A stretch of 7,532 bases of DNA from an uncultured beta proteobacterium. Lineage in GTDB: Bacteria > Pseudomonadota > Gammaproteobacteria > Burkholderiales > Rhodocyclaceae. Position numbers and translations under genes: made by a program. The first letter of the stretch is position 1; every line of letters starts with the position of its first letter. This document shows, in pieces, positions 1 to 7,532 of this stretch. The notes below the pieces were generated by a model. That model ran no database searches, was not told where the DNA came from, and saw only the letters and a program-made list of their open reading frames with translations. The stretch is from contig CAIVZW010000485.1 of assembly GCA_903910495.1 (NCBI GenBank), positions 1 to 7,532 of the forward strand, in the 5' to 3' direction.

Positions 1-10
1 GCGCTAGTGA

Positions 11-682
11 CTAATCCAGCCGCCAGCCCACGTTCTTGGCCCAGGCCTGGCCGCGATTTGACCACCACGTGTAGCACTCGTCGGTCGTTGCCGGATGCAG
101 CCGGCGATAGGCGTCGCACCAGCCTCCTTCGTCCAGTACGCGGCTGATCCAGGCGCGCTCTTCGGGCAGAAAACCGGAGTTCTTGCGGTTGCTTTTCCAG
201 TTCCTGAGGTCGATTTCCTGATGGGCGATGTTCCAGTCGCCGCATACCACAACCTCGCGACCGCTCCTGGCCAGTTCAGCAAGATGCGGGTAGAAAATGG
301 CCATGAAGCGGAATTTGGCCTCCTGACGCTCCGGCGAACTCGAACCCGAAGGCAGGTAAAGCGAGATCACCGAAAGATTGCCGAAGTCGGCACGCAGATA
401 GCGGCCTTCGGCATCGAATTCGGCATGGCCGACACCTGCGCTTACCGCGTCCGGCTTGTGCCGGCACCACAACCCGACGCCGCTATAGCCCTTCTTTTCG
501 GCGCAGTGATAGTAGGCCTGCATACCGTCCGGCGTTTTCATTTCGTCAGAAAGATCGGCCGGCTGTGCCTTGAGTTCCTGCAGGCAGATGATATCGGCAC
601 TCTGCGCCGCGGCCCAGGGCAGGACGCCTTTGTTCCATGCCGAACGGATGCCGTTGAGATTTAGTGTAATGATGCGTAACAT
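11..682 (-). CDS. xthA: Exodeoxyribonuclease III, C-terminally truncated (AP endonuclease family)
   Basis: Encodes 223 residues of an exonuclease III / AP endonuclease of the endonuclease-exonuclease-phosphatase fold, which cuts DNA at abasic sites and trims 3' ends in base excision repair. Visible motifs are the N-terminal TLNLNGIRSA (residues 6-15, metal-side Asn), LQELK with Glu36, LYLPSGSS with Tyr109, CGDWNIAH with Asp149 and Asn151, and AKNVGWRLD ending at Asp223, which aligns with the RID aspartate of the family. The frame then meets TAG. Family members normally run about 30-35 residues further, through a SDHAP-type motif carrying the catalytic His, and that part is absent here. Only ten bases remain before the window edge, so the cause cannot be resolved: real truncation, frameshift or sequence error. 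The start ATG at 682-680 fits the conserved MLRIITLNLNG beginning, with a modest GGAA upstream. It diverges from pyrE. Identity is confident; activity as read is doubtful. Confidence 0.9.
   Translation of the reverse strand: MLRIITLNLNGIRSAWNKGVLPWAAAQSADIICLQELKAQPADLSDEMKTPDGMQAYYHCAEKKGYSGVGLWCRHKPDAVSAGVGHAEFDAEGRYLRADFGNLSVISLYLPSGSSSPERQEAKFRFMAIFYPHLAELARSGREVVVCGDWNIAHQEIDLRNWKSNRKNSGFLPEERAWISRVLDEGGWCDAYRRLHPATTDECYTWWSNRGQAWAKNVGWRLD
654..682 (+). promoter_or_regulatory. Candidate sigma70 promoter for pyrE
   Basis: TTGAGA (654-659; 5 of 6 matches to TTGACA) and TAACAT (677-682; 4 of 6 to TATAAT) are separated by exactly 17 bp. Transcription would begin near 689, about 30 bases before the pyrE start. 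The -10 hexamer covers the start codon of the divergent exonuclease gene. The gap between the two genes is only 37 bp, so a promoter for either must reach into the other. This is a sequence match only. Confidence 0.4.
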
Positions 683-719
683 GTGGGTTCCGTGTTGAAG
701 TAACTCTGCTTGGTGCGCT

Positions 720-1367
720 ATGGACTTTCGTCAGGAATTCATCGATTTTGCCCTGAAACAGAACGTTTTGCGTTTTGGCGAGTTCAAGACCAAGGCGGGG
801 CGACTGTCACCCTACTTCTTCAACGCCGGTCTGTTCAACGATGGCACCGCGCTCGATCGACTGTCGCAATTCTACGCCAAGGCGATCCTCGCCAGCGGCA
901 TTGAAATCGACGCGTTGTTCGGCCCCGCTTACAAGGGCATTCCGCTGGTTGCCGTGAGTGCGCTGGCTCTGGCGCGCTCGGGGCGCAATCTGCCCTTTGC
1001 CTTCAATCGCAAGGAAGCCAAGGATCACGGCGAGGGTGGCAGCATCATCGGCGCACCAATGACCGGACGCATTCTGATCATCGACGATGTGATCTCGGCC
1101 GGAACGGCGGTGCGCGAATCCGTCGAGCTGATCCGTGCGGCAGGGGCCATCCCCTGTGGGGTGGTCGTCGCGCTTGACCGCATGGAACGCGGTACCGGTG
1201 AGTTGTCCGCGGTTCAGGAAGTCGAGCGCGATTATGGCATCCCGGTGGTGGCGGTGGCCACGCTCGATGATCTGATGGCCTTTCTCCATAATCGGCCGGA
1301 TTTCAGGGGCTATGAAGCGGCAGTGATGCGTTACCGGCAGGAGTATGGCGTTGATCAACCCAATTAG
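720..1367 (+). CDS. pyrE: Orotate phosphoribosyltransferase
   Basis: Transfers the phosphoribosyl group of PRPP to orotate to give orotidine 5'-monophosphate, the fifth step of de novo UMP synthesis, in the cytoplasm. The 215-residue length is normal for the bacterial family. Visible landmarks are TKAGRLSPYFFNAG (residues 24-37, with the active-site Lys26 region), FGPAYKGIPL (68-77), the flexible catalytic loop FNRKEAKDHGEGG (95-107), and the PRPP-binding motif ILIIDDVISAGTA (118-130) with its two acidic residues. The family N-terminus MDFRQEFIDFAL supports ATG 720, although the upstream TGGTG is a poor ribosome site. The stop at 1365-1367 overlaps the start region of the next gene, so the two are probably translated from one message. 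No pyrimidine attenuator is visible in the short leader. Confidence 0.97.
   Translation: MDFRQEFIDFALKQNVLRFGEFKTKAGRLSPYFFNAGLFNDGTALDRLSQFYAKAILASGIEIDALFGPAYKGIPLVAVSALALARSGRNLPFAFNRKEAKDHGEGGSIIGAPMTGRILIIDDVISAGTAVRESVELIRAAGAIPCGVVVALDRMERGTGELSAVQEVERDYGIPVVAVATLDDLMAFLHNRPDFRGYEAAVMRYRQEYGVDQPN
1339..1343 (+). promoter_or_regulatory. Ribosome binding site that questions the downstream start
   Basis: AGGAG lies inside the end of pyrE. It is one base from ATG 1345, too close to serve that codon, but seven bases from the in-frame TTG at 1351, an ideal distance. This favours TTG 1351 as the true start of the following gene. Confidence 0.55.
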
Positions 1368-1998
1368 ACGGCCTGTACTGGCGCTCCTGCTGGTCTTCGT
1401 GTCCGCGTTGTTGCCGGGAGCGGTCGGCCCAACCCTGGCGGCCGGAAAACTCTTTTGCTGCAACGATAACAGCGGCAAGCAGGTGTGCGGCGATATCCTG
1501 CCCCAGGAATGTTACGGACGCGCCTATCGTGAGCTTGGCGATTCCGGCCGTACCGTGCGTACCGTCGAAGCGCCATTGACCGCCGAACAGCGCGCCCAGC
1601 GTGCGGCCGAAGAAGAGAAGCGCAAGGTCGAAGAAACCGCGCTCAGGGAACAGCAGCGCAAGGATCAGGCCCTGCTCAATACCTACGGCACTGAACAGGA
1701 CATCGAAGCAATGCGTCTGCGCGCCCAGGAGGATGTCAAGAAGTCGATCAAGGCGGCGGAAGTGAAAATCACCGAAATCCGTGCTCAGCGCAAGAAATTC
1801 GAGAACGAAGCCGAATTCTACAAGAAGAAGCAGTTGCCGCCTGAAATCCAGAAAGGCCTGCGCGATGCGGATACCGAGGTCAAGGCACAGGAGTCGATCA
1901 TCGAGGCCAAGAAGCTGGAACTCGATATCATCCGCGACAAGTACGACGAGGATAAGCGCCGTTTCATCGATCTCGGACGCCGCACCATTCTGCGCTGA
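1345..1998 (+). CDS. Exported coiled-coil protein of unknown function (DUF4124-like N-terminus)
   Basis: I do not recognise a named family with certainty. The 217-residue product has an N-terminal signal or anchor: positive residues RR at 8-9, then a hydrophobic stretch at about 11-28, and a possible signal peptidase site near TLAAG (30-34). Next comes a short cysteine-containing segment (Cys38, Cys39, Cys48, Cys56) with a KLFCCNDNSGKQVCGD pattern, reminiscent of DUF4124 domains found after signal peptides in proteobacterial envelope proteins. From about residue 78 to the end it is rich in Glu, Lys, Arg, Ala and Gln and is predicted to be a long alpha-helical coiled coil, broken near the PP at 165-166. 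Periplasmic location is inferred. The gene overlaps the pyrE end by 23 bp if ATG 1345 is used; TTG 1351 has much better ribosome-site spacing and would give 215 residues. It is probably co-transcribed with pyrE. Confidence 0.85.
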   Translation: MALINPIRRPVLALLLVFVSALLPGAVGPTLAAGKLFCCNDNSGKQVCGDILPQECYGRAYRELGDSGRTVRTVEAPLTAEQRAQRAAEEEKRKVEETALREQQRKDQALLNTYGTEQDIEAMRLRAQEDVKKSIKAAEVKITEIRAQRKKFENEAEFYKKKQLPPEIQKGLRDADTEVKAQESIIEAKKLELDIIRDKYDEDKRRFIDLGRRTILR

Positions 1999-2008
1999 AG
2001 TACTGACT

Positions 2009-2027
2009 CCCCGCTGTCCTGGCGGGG
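2009..2027. terminator. Possible bidirectional terminator hairpin between convergent genes
   Basis: CCCCGC (2009-2014) pairs perfectly with GCGGGG (2022-2027) around a 7-base loop, in the 39-bp gap between the coiled-coil gene and the convergent gatB. Neither strand has a run of T after the stem, so it is not a canonical intrinsic terminator. It may instead act as a 3' end stabiliser or a pause site. Confidence 0.45.
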
Positions 2028-2037
2028 GCGATGGTCA

Positions 2038-3489
2038 CTAACCGAGTTTCTTGCGCAGCAGCTCGTTGACCTGTTGCGGGTTGGCCTTGCCCTTGGTCGC
2101 CTTCATCGCCTGGCCGACCAGCGCATTGAATGCCTTTTCCTTGCCGGCCCTGAACTCGGCAACCATTGACGTATTGGCTGCCAGTACCCCGTCGATCAGC
2201 GCTTCAATGGCGCCGCTGTCGGTAATCTGCTTCAGCCCCTGCTTTTCGATGATTTCGTCGGCCGTGCTGCCCTCGCCATTCCATAGAACCTCGAAGACCT
2301 TTTTGGCGATGTTGTTGGAGATCGTGTTGTCGGCGATGCGCGCGACGAGGCCGCCCAGTTGCGCGGCCGAGACCGGTGATGCGCCGATGTCCTTGCCGTC
2401 CTTGTTCAGACGTGCCGCCAGATCGACGGTGACCCAGTTGGCAGAGGGCTTGGCGCTGGCCTTGCCGGTAACGGCCAGCACGGATTCGTAGTAGTCGGCG
2501 ATTTCCAGTGAGGCCGTCAAAGCCGTTGCATCGTAGACCGACAGGGCATAGTCCGTAACAAAGCGCTCACGTTTGGCCGCCGGCAATTCGGGCATTCCGG
2601 CACGCGTACGCTCGACCCACTCGCGGTCGATGATCAGTGGCAGCAGGTCGGGGTCGGGGAAGTAGCGGTAGTCGTGCGCGTCCTCCTTGGAGCGCATGGC
2701 ACGGGTCTCGCCGCTGTCAGGGTCGAACAGCACGGTGGCCTGCTCGATGCGCCCGCCATCTTCGATCGTGGCGATTTGCCACTGCACTTCGAAGTCGATG
2801 GCCTGCTGCATGAAACGAAAGGAGTTGAGGTTCTTGATCTCACGCCGTGTGCCAAGCTCCTTTTGCCCGAGCGGGCGCACCGAAACATTGGCGTCACAGC
2901 GGAACGAGCCTTCCTGCATGTTGCCGTCGCAAATGCCGATCCAGCGCACCAGCGCGTGCAATGCCTTGGCATAGGCCACGGCCTCGCCGGAAGAACGCAT
3001 ATCGGGTTCGCTCACGATTTCGAGCAGTGGCGTACCGGCGCGATTGAGATCGATGCCCGTCTTGCCGTTGAAATCCTCGTGCAGTGATTTTCCGGCGTCC
3101 TCTTCCAGATGCGCGCGGGTCAGGTTGATGGTTTTTTCCGTGAGGCTGTCGCCCTGGCTCCACTGAATCGTCATGTTGCCGCCAACGACGACCGGATGCT
3201 CGTACTGGCTGATCTGGTAGCCCTTGGGCAGATCGGGATAAAAGTAATTCTTGCGCGCAAAAACCGATTTCGCTGCCACCTTGCCGTTAACCGCCAGGCC
3301 GAAGCGGATGGCGCATTCAACCGCGCCCTTGTTGAGTACCGGTAACACACCGGGCAGGGCGATATCGACTGCGTTGGCCTGGACGTTGGGTTCGGCACCG
3401 AAGGCCGTTGAACTGCCGGAGAATATTTTCGACTGCGTCGAGAGTTGGGCATGTGTCTCGATGCCGATTACGATTTCCCATTGTTTCAT
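2038..3489 (-). CDS. gatB: Aspartyl/glutamyl-tRNA amidotransferase subunit B
   Basis: GatB is the tRNA-binding and kinase subunit of GatCAB. It activates the side chain of Glu-tRNA(Gln) or Asp-tRNA(Asn) with ATP and receives ammonia from GatA to give Gln- or Asn-tRNA. The 483 residues match the usual 475-490. Seen in order: [13 protein letters not shown] (4-16) at the start of the catalytic cradle domain, the family signature [16 protein letters not shown] (82-97), [10 protein letters not shown] (125-134, acidic and His metal/ATP residues), [17 protein letters not shown] (147-163), [17 protein letters not shown] (189-205), and [11 protein letters not shown] (215-225). A helical and YqeY-like tail (about 335-483), which grips tRNA, ends in LLRKKLG. 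ATG at 3489-3487 starts the conserved [11 protein letters not shown]; a GAGTGAG about 10 bases upstream is a modest ribosome site. It is the last gene of the gatC-gatA-lipoprotein-gatB cluster, 27 bp after the lipoprotein gene. Confidence 0.97.
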   Translation of the reverse strand: MKQWEIVIGIETHAQLSTQSKIFSGSSTAFGAEPNVQANAVDIALPGVLPVLNKGAVECAIRFGLAVNGKVAAKSVFARKNYFYPDLPKGYQISQYEHPVVVGGNMTIQWSQGDSLTEKTINLTRAHLEEDAGKSLHEDFNGKTGIDLNRAGTPLLEIVSEPDMRSSGEAVAYAKALHALVRWIGICDGNMQEGSFRCDANVSVRPLGQKELGTRREIKNLNSFRFMQQAIDFEVQWQIATIEDGGRIEQATVLFDPDSGETRAMRSKEDAHDYRYFPDPDLLPLIIDREWVERTRAGMPELPAAKRERFVTDYALSVYDATALTASLEIADYYESVLAVTGKASAKPSANWVTVDLAARLNKDGKDIGASPVSAAQLGGLVARIADNTISNNIAKKVFEVLWNGEGSTADEIIEKQGLKQITDSGAIEALIDGVLAANTSMVAEFRAGKEKAFNALVGQAMKATKGKANPQQVNELLRKKLG

Positions 3490-3516
3490 TGCGCTTTACT
3501 CACTCTGATTCATCGA

Positions 3517-4053
3517 TCAAGTACAGCGGCCATTCCGGGTATCCACCAGAATCGGCCAGAGATAACTGAAGGCGTCACCGCCACACTTCGACTGGCAGGC
3601 GCTGAAGGCAACCGTAACGTTCTTTTCCTGCTCCCACATGCGTACCACGCACCCGCTGGCGGCATCGGTCAGCACGACGTTCGGCAAGTGGGCCGTCTGC
3701 TTGAACGTTTTCATGTTGAAGCGGCACATTCCCTGCCTCGGGATGTTCACTTCGGCGACAAAACGCTTGACCTCGGCCTTGGTCACCTGCAGATCCATGG
3801 TCCCGCGACCGCCGGCGACATCGCGAAAACTGCACTTGGTGCGGACCTCCAGCGCCTGATCGGGTATCGGTTTGATTGAGCGACCGAGTAGATGCTTGAG
3901 CGGCTGCGACTTGATCCGCTCCACCGGTTCCGGCCTGGCCATAGTCGCTAGCGGCTCAACCGGAACTGATACCGGCTCCGGCACCACTTCCGGCACCGGC
4001 GTTGCACAGGCGCCGAGCAGCAAGGCCAGTGGCACGGCGTGGATCAATCTCAT
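3517..4053 (-). CDS. Predicted cysteine-rich lipoprotein of unknown function
   Basis: I recognise no named family. The 178-residue product starts with a short lipoprotein signal peptide, MRLIHAVPLALLLGAC, with the lipobox LGAC and lipidated Cys16. Ala at position +2 suggests sorting to the outer membrane. A proline-, valine- and glutamate-rich linker follows (about residues 19-46, with repeated PEP/VPE units). The likely folded domain (about 60-178) carries six further cysteines (74, 110, 135, 153, 157, 177), enough for three disulfides in the periplasm, and ends in NGRCT. The gene sits between gatA (9 bp after its stop) and gatB (27 bp before its start) on the same strand, so it is almost certainly in the gat transcript. 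No link to tRNA amidation is visible, and it may simply share the message. Start ATG 4053-4051 is fixed by the signal peptide; the ribosome site is weak. Confidence 0.85.
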   Translation of the reverse strand: MRLIHAVPLALLLGACATPVPEVVPEPVSVPVEPLATMARPEPVERIKSQPLKHLLGRSIKPIPDQALEVRTKCSFRDVAGGRGTMDLQVTKAEVKRFVAEVNIPRQGMCRFNMKTFKQTAHLPNVVLTDAASGCVVRMWEQEKNVTVAFSACQSKCGGDAFSYLWPILVDTRNGRCT

Positions 4054-4062
4054 CTGGGCTGC

Positions 4063-5532
4063 TCAGTCAAAACCGACCGGATACTGCCTGTGCCAGCCGG
4101 TAACCTGCTGGTAGCGGTGTGCGACGTTGAGCAGCCGGGCTTCGCTGAAATAATCGCCGATCAGTTGCAGGCCCGCCGGCAAGCCGCTGGCAAAACCGCA
4201 AGGCAGCGACAGGCCCGGCAGTCCGGCCAGATTGACGGCGATCGTGTAAATGTCGGAGAGGTACATCTGTACCGGGTCAGAAGCCTTTTCTCCGATCCTG
4301 AACGCGGTGCTCGGACTGGTTGGTCCCATGATCACGTCGCACTGCTTGAAGGCGGCAATGAAATCATTGGCGATCAGGCGCCGGATGCGTTGCGCCTGCA
4401 GGTAGTAGGCGTCGTAGTAGCCGTGCGAGAGCACGTAGGTGCCGATCAGGATGCGCCGCTTGACCTCGGCGCCGAAACCCTGGGCCCGGCTTCTGGCGTA
4501 CATGTCGTCGAGATCGTTGTATTCCGGAGCACGATAGCCATAGCGCACGCCGTCAAAGCGCGAAAGGTTCGAACTGGCCTCCGCCGGAGCGATCACGTAA
4601 TAGGCCGGCACCGAAAGCTTCATGTTGGGCAAGCTGATATCGACCGTTTCCGCGCCCAGCTTGCGGTATTCGACGATGGCCGCTGTGACGAGTTGCATGA
4701 CTTCGGGAGTACAGCCATCGCCGAAAAACTCACTGGGCAAACCAATTTTCAGGCCGGCCAAGGGCTTTCCTGCGGGCATGGTGGAAAGCTCACGGCTGTA
4801 GTCTTCCCTGGTACGGTCAAGGCTGGTCGAATCGCGTTCGTCAAAACCAGCCATGGTATTGAGCAGCAGCGCGCAATCTTCAGCCGAGCGGGCCATCGGC
4901 CCGCCCTGATCGAGCGAAGAGGCAAAGGCAATCATGCCGTAACGCGAAACCACGCCATAAGTCGGCTTCAGACCGGTCAGGTTGCACAGGGCCGCCGGCT
5001 GGCGGATTGATCCGCCAGTGTCGGTACCGGTCGCTGCCGGGGCAAGAAGCGCCGCTACGGCCGCGGCCGAACCGCCCGACGAACCGCCGGGAACACGCGT
5101 CGTGTCCCACGGATTCTTCACCGCACCGTAGTACGAAGTTTCGTTCGACGAGCCCATGGCGAATTCATCCATGTTCGTTTTGCCGAGAATGACGGCCCCG
5201 GCCGCGTTGAAATGCTCGATCACGGTTGCATCGTAGGGACTGACAAAATTGCCGAGCATTTTCGAGCCGCAAGTGGTCAGCCAGCCCCTGGTGCAGAAGA
5301 TATCCTTCTGCGCCAGCGGAATGCCGGTCAGCGGGGTTGCCTGCCCGGCAACACGCCGTTCATCGGCCCGTTTCGCCTGCGCCAGGCTTTGTTCGGGATC
5401 AACGGTAACAAAGGCGTTAAGTGCCGGGTTATGGCGGACGATCCGGTCGAGATAGAGTTGTGTCAGTTCGACGCTGGAAATCTCTTTGCTGGACAATGCC
5501 TGGGCGAGGGCGGTTACGCTGCGCGCAATCAT
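4063..5532 (-). CDS. gatA: Glutamyl-tRNA(Gln)/aspartyl-tRNA(Asn) amidotransferase subunit A
   Basis: GatA is the amidase subunit of GatCAB; it hydrolyses glutamine (or asparagine) and channels ammonia to GatB. The 489 residues match the family. The amidase-signature Ser-cisSer-Lys triad is complete: Lys76 in GIPLAQKD (70-77), Ser151 in PGGSSGGS (148-155), and nucleophile Ser175 in [13 protein letters not shown] (168-180). [15 protein letters not shown] (117-131) is also typical of GatA rather than of other amidases, as is [25 protein letters not shown] (188-212). The start ATG (5532-5530) overlaps the gatC stop as ATGA, which indicates translational coupling; AGGGTGA at 5543-5537, inside gatC, is its ribosome site. 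The gene appears intact. Whether the complex serves Gln-tRNA, Asn-tRNA or both depends on which of GlnRS and AsnRS the genome has, which cannot be seen here. Confidence 0.98.
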   Translation of the reverse strand: MIARSVTALAQALSSKEISSVELTQLYLDRIVRHNPALNAFVTVDPEQSLAQAKRADERRVAGQATPLTGIPLAQKDIFCTRGWLTTCGSKMLGNFVSPYDATVIEHFNAAGAVILGKTNMDEFAMGSSNETSYYGAVKNPWDTTRVPGGSSGGSAAAVAALLAPAATGTDTGGSIRQPAALCNLTGLKPTYGVVSRYGMIAFASSLDQGGPMARSAEDCALLLNTMAGFDERDSTSLDRTREDYSRELSTMPAGKPLAGLKIGLPSEFFGDGCTPEVMQLVTAAIVEYRKLGAETVDISLPNMKLSVPAYYVIAPAEASSNLSRFDGVRYGYRAPEYNDLDDMYARSRAQGFGAEVKRRILIGTYVLSHGYYDAYYLQAQRIRRLIANDFIAAFKQCDVIMGPTSPSTAFRIGEKASDPVQMYLSDIYTIAVNLAGLPGLSLPCGFASGLPAGLQLIGDYFSEARLLNVAHRYQQVTGWHRQYPVGFD

Positions 5533-5834
5533 TCGATCACCCTGGGCACGAGGTAAAGCCCGGCTTCGGTTTCCGGCGCGACAGCCTGAAAGTCGGCGCG
5601 CCGGGCCAGGGCGGATAGTCCAACGGGTTCGGTTGAGGAGTCGGCGCGCAGGCGCTGGGCGAGATCCTGGGCGTGTGCCATCGGCTCGACGCCTTTGGTG
5701 TCGACCGCCTGCATGGCCTCGATCAGGGTAAAAATTCCGTTCAGGTGGCCGAGTGTGGATTCTGCCTCGGCGTCGCTGACTTCGATCCGGGCGAGATGGG
5801 CAACACGTCGGACTTGTTCCAGGGTAAGCAACAT
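5529..5834 (-). CDS. gatC: Aspartyl/glutamyl-tRNA amidotransferase subunit C
   Basis: GatC is the small stabilising subunit that wraps around the GatA-GatB interface. The product has 101 residues, the family's usual size. It shows the characteristic N-terminus [21 protein letters not shown] (about 3-23), the middle segment [21 protein letters not shown], and the C-terminal [20 protein letters not shown]. It is the first gene of the gat cluster, and its TGA overlaps the gatA ATG by four bases (ATGA). The start ATG at 5834-5832 gives the conserved beginning; no clear Shine-Dalgarno sequence precedes it. It diverges from mreB across a 100-bp AT-rich gap. No convincing -35/-10 pair on the minus strand could be chosen by eye. 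Confidence 0.96.
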   Translation of the reverse strand: MLLTLEQVRRVAHLARIEVSDAEAESTLGHLNGIFTLIEAMQAVDTKGVEPMAHAQDLAQRLRADSSTEPVGLSALARRADFQAVAPETEAGLYLVPRVIE

Positions 5835-5855
5835 GATTATGAAATCAGTAAAATC

Positions 5856-5884
5856 TTAAAATGGGGAGTCATATAAGGTATCAT
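5856..5884 (+). promoter_or_regulatory. Candidate mreB promoter in AT-rich divergent region
   Basis: TTAAAA (5856-5861; 4 of 6 to the -35 consensus) and TATCAT (5879-5884; 5 of 6 to TATAAT) are spaced by 17 bp. They lie in the AT-rich half (about 5835-5896) of the gap between gatC and mreB, which stands out from the GC-rich surroundings. Transcription would begin near 5891, giving a leader of about 44 bases. A promoter for the gat cluster must lie in the same gap or just inside mreB, but I see no clear pair. Confidence 0.4.
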
Positions 5885-5886
5885 AA

Positions 5887-6978
<1,092 letters not shown>

Positions 6979-6984
6979 TATTCT

Positions 6985-7013
6985 GTGAGGAGCCTGGGAT
7001 AAGGCGTGAGGAG
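6985..7013. repeat. Degenerate heptamer-like repeat after mreB
   Basis: GTGAGGAG occurs at 6985-6992 and again at 7006-7013. The two copies are 21 bp apart, which is three 7-base steps. Read in steps of seven from 6985, the units are GTGAGGA, GCCTGGG, ATAAGGC, GTGAGGA and GTAAAGC. Units 1 and 4 are identical, and 3 and 5 share a TAA-GC pattern. It looks like a decayed short tandem repeat, but two exact copies are thin evidence. Confidence 0.4.
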
Positions 7014-7048
7014 TAAAGCCCTTTCCTTATGTGTGCGTGACGCATGCC

Positions 7049-7078
7049 CGGCAACTCCGGCCAATGGGGTAATTGCCG
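7049..7078. repeat. Inverted repeat in the mreB-mreC spacer
   Basis: CGGCAA (7049-7054) is matched by TTGCCG (7073-7078), with an inner CTCC (7055-7058) able to pair with GGGG (7066-7069) through one G-T wobble and a 3-base bulge. The octamer CGCATGCC flanks it as direct copies at 7041-7048 and 7090-7097. Together they suggest a folded RNA element in the 156-bp spacer. No T tract follows, so it does not look like an intrinsic terminator. Confidence 0.35.
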
Positions 7079-7134
7079 CTTCTGACGCCCGCATGCCGAC
7101 ATTTGACTTTCCGCTTTTCACACTTAACTGAAGC

Positions 7135-7532
7135 ATGGATCATCAGCCGCCTCCGTTTTTCAAACGCGGCCCTGCACCGCTGGCCCGGCTGTCGTTCTAC
7201 GCTGGGCTTTCGCTGGCGCTGATTTTCATCGATGCCCGCTTTCAGACCCTGGAACTGCTGAGACAAGGTGTGTCGCTGTTTACACACCCCTTGCAACAGG
7301 CCGCGCATGCGCCCGTTCAGTTTCTTGAGAATGCCGCCAGCTATTTTTCCAACATCGCACGTTCCCAGGATGAGAACAAGCGCCTGAAACGTGCGCAACT
7401 GGACGGCGCTGAAACACTTTTGCGTACACGCCATCTTGAGGCCGAAAACGAGCGTCTGCGCAAGCTGCTTGACGTCAAGGGGCGACAGCAAGGAAATGGG
7501 CGGCTCACACAGATCCTTTATGCCGCGCGTGA
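7135..7532 (+). CDS. mreC: Rod shape-determining protein MreC, 5' part (runs off window)
   Basis: The open frame from ATG 7135 gives 132 complete codons and continues past the window end, so only the N-terminal part of a protein usually near 280-300 residues is seen. MreC is a bitopic inner-membrane protein whose periplasmic part forms filaments and activates the PBP2-RodA wall synthase with MreB. Visible are a short cytoplasmic tail, MDHQPPPFFKRGPAPLAR, one membrane helix (about 19-33), and a periplasmic coiled coil (about 75-114) with the ENKRLK and AENERLRKLLD heptads typical of MreC. The start fits the conserved PPPFFKRGP beginning, but the ribosome site is weak (GAAG next to the ATG). 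The gap after mreB is long, so an extra promoter is possible; TTGACT at 7103-7108 lacks a good -10 partner. Confidence 0.93.
   Translation, partial: MDHQPPPFFKRGPAPLARLSFYAGLSLALIFIDARFQTLELLRQGVSLFTHPLQQAAHAPVQFLENAASYFSNIARSQDENKRLKRAQLDGAETLLRTRHLEAENERLRKLLDVKGRQQGNGRLTQILYAAR

Noticed and set aside
5..14. TAGTGAC shared between the window edge and the gatB stop region (reverse strand of 2035-2041)
   Set aside because: A 7-base match near two stop codons is expected by chance and has no flanking similarity, so it was not treated as an attachment site or repeat.
95..664. A 189-codon plus-strand open frame opposite the exonuclease gene
   Set aside because: The minus-strand frame carries all the exonuclease motifs; this one has none.
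807..1478. A 223-codon minus-strand open frame opposite pyrE
   Set aside because: It covers intact pyrE and the next gene's signal sequence; its composition looks like a shadow frame with no domain pattern.
4039..5010. A 323-codon open frame on the plus strand opposite gatA
   Set aside because: It is antisense to an intact, fully conserved gatA and has no recognisable motifs. Long antisense frames are common in GC-rich coding DNA.
7103..7131. Possible mreC promoter starting with TTGACT
   Set aside because: The -35-like hexamer is good, but no TATAAT-like sequence follows at 16-18 bp, and the start site would fall after the mreC ATG.
7027..7491. A 154-codon minus-strand open frame across the mreB-mreC spacer and mreC
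   Set aside because: The plus strand encodes a clear MreC N-terminus with a membrane helix and coiled coil over most of the span; the antisense frame has no recognisable features.

Overview
The window reads as a stretch of ordinary chromosome from a GC-rich betaproteobacterium. The gene order (exonuclease III diverging from pyrE, a small envelope gene, a convergent gatCAB cluster, then divergent mreB-mreC) and the protein sequences, for example MreB beginning [22 protein letters not shown] and MreC beginning MDHQPPPFFKRGP, point to the Rhodocyclales (Dechloromonas / Azoarcus / Accumulibacter-like). That placement is inferred from memory of family sequences, not from a search. There are no tRNA or rRNA genes, CRISPR arrays, insertion sequences or phage genes.

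Left part (1-2000): an exonuclease III gene on the minus strand, cut short by an in-frame stop ten bases from the window edge. It diverges across only 37 bp from pyrE (orotate phosphoribosyltransferase, pyrimidine synthesis). The stop codon of pyrE lies inside the start of an exported coiled-coil protein of unknown function, so these two genes are probably co-transcribed. A GC-rich hairpin separates this unit from the convergent gatB.

Middle part (2038-5834, minus strand): gatC, gatA, a predicted cysteine-rich lipoprotein, and gatB, tightly packed in that transcription order. GatCAB is the amidotransferase that turns misacylated Glu-tRNA(Gln) and/or Asp-tRNA(Asn) into the correct aminoacyl-tRNA. 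The lipoprotein between gatA and gatB has no obvious link to this reaction.

Right part (5835-7532): a 100-bp AT-rich divergent intergenic region with a candidate mreB promoter and a short leader hairpin, then mreB (actin-like rod-shape protein), a 156-bp spacer with degenerate heptamer-like and inverted repeats, and the 5' part of mreC, which runs off the window end.

I do not see a previously undescribed system. The points worth a second look are the abrupt end of the exonuclease gene just before its last catalytic segment, two uncharacterised envelope proteins built into housekeeping operons, and the structured mreB-mreC spacer.
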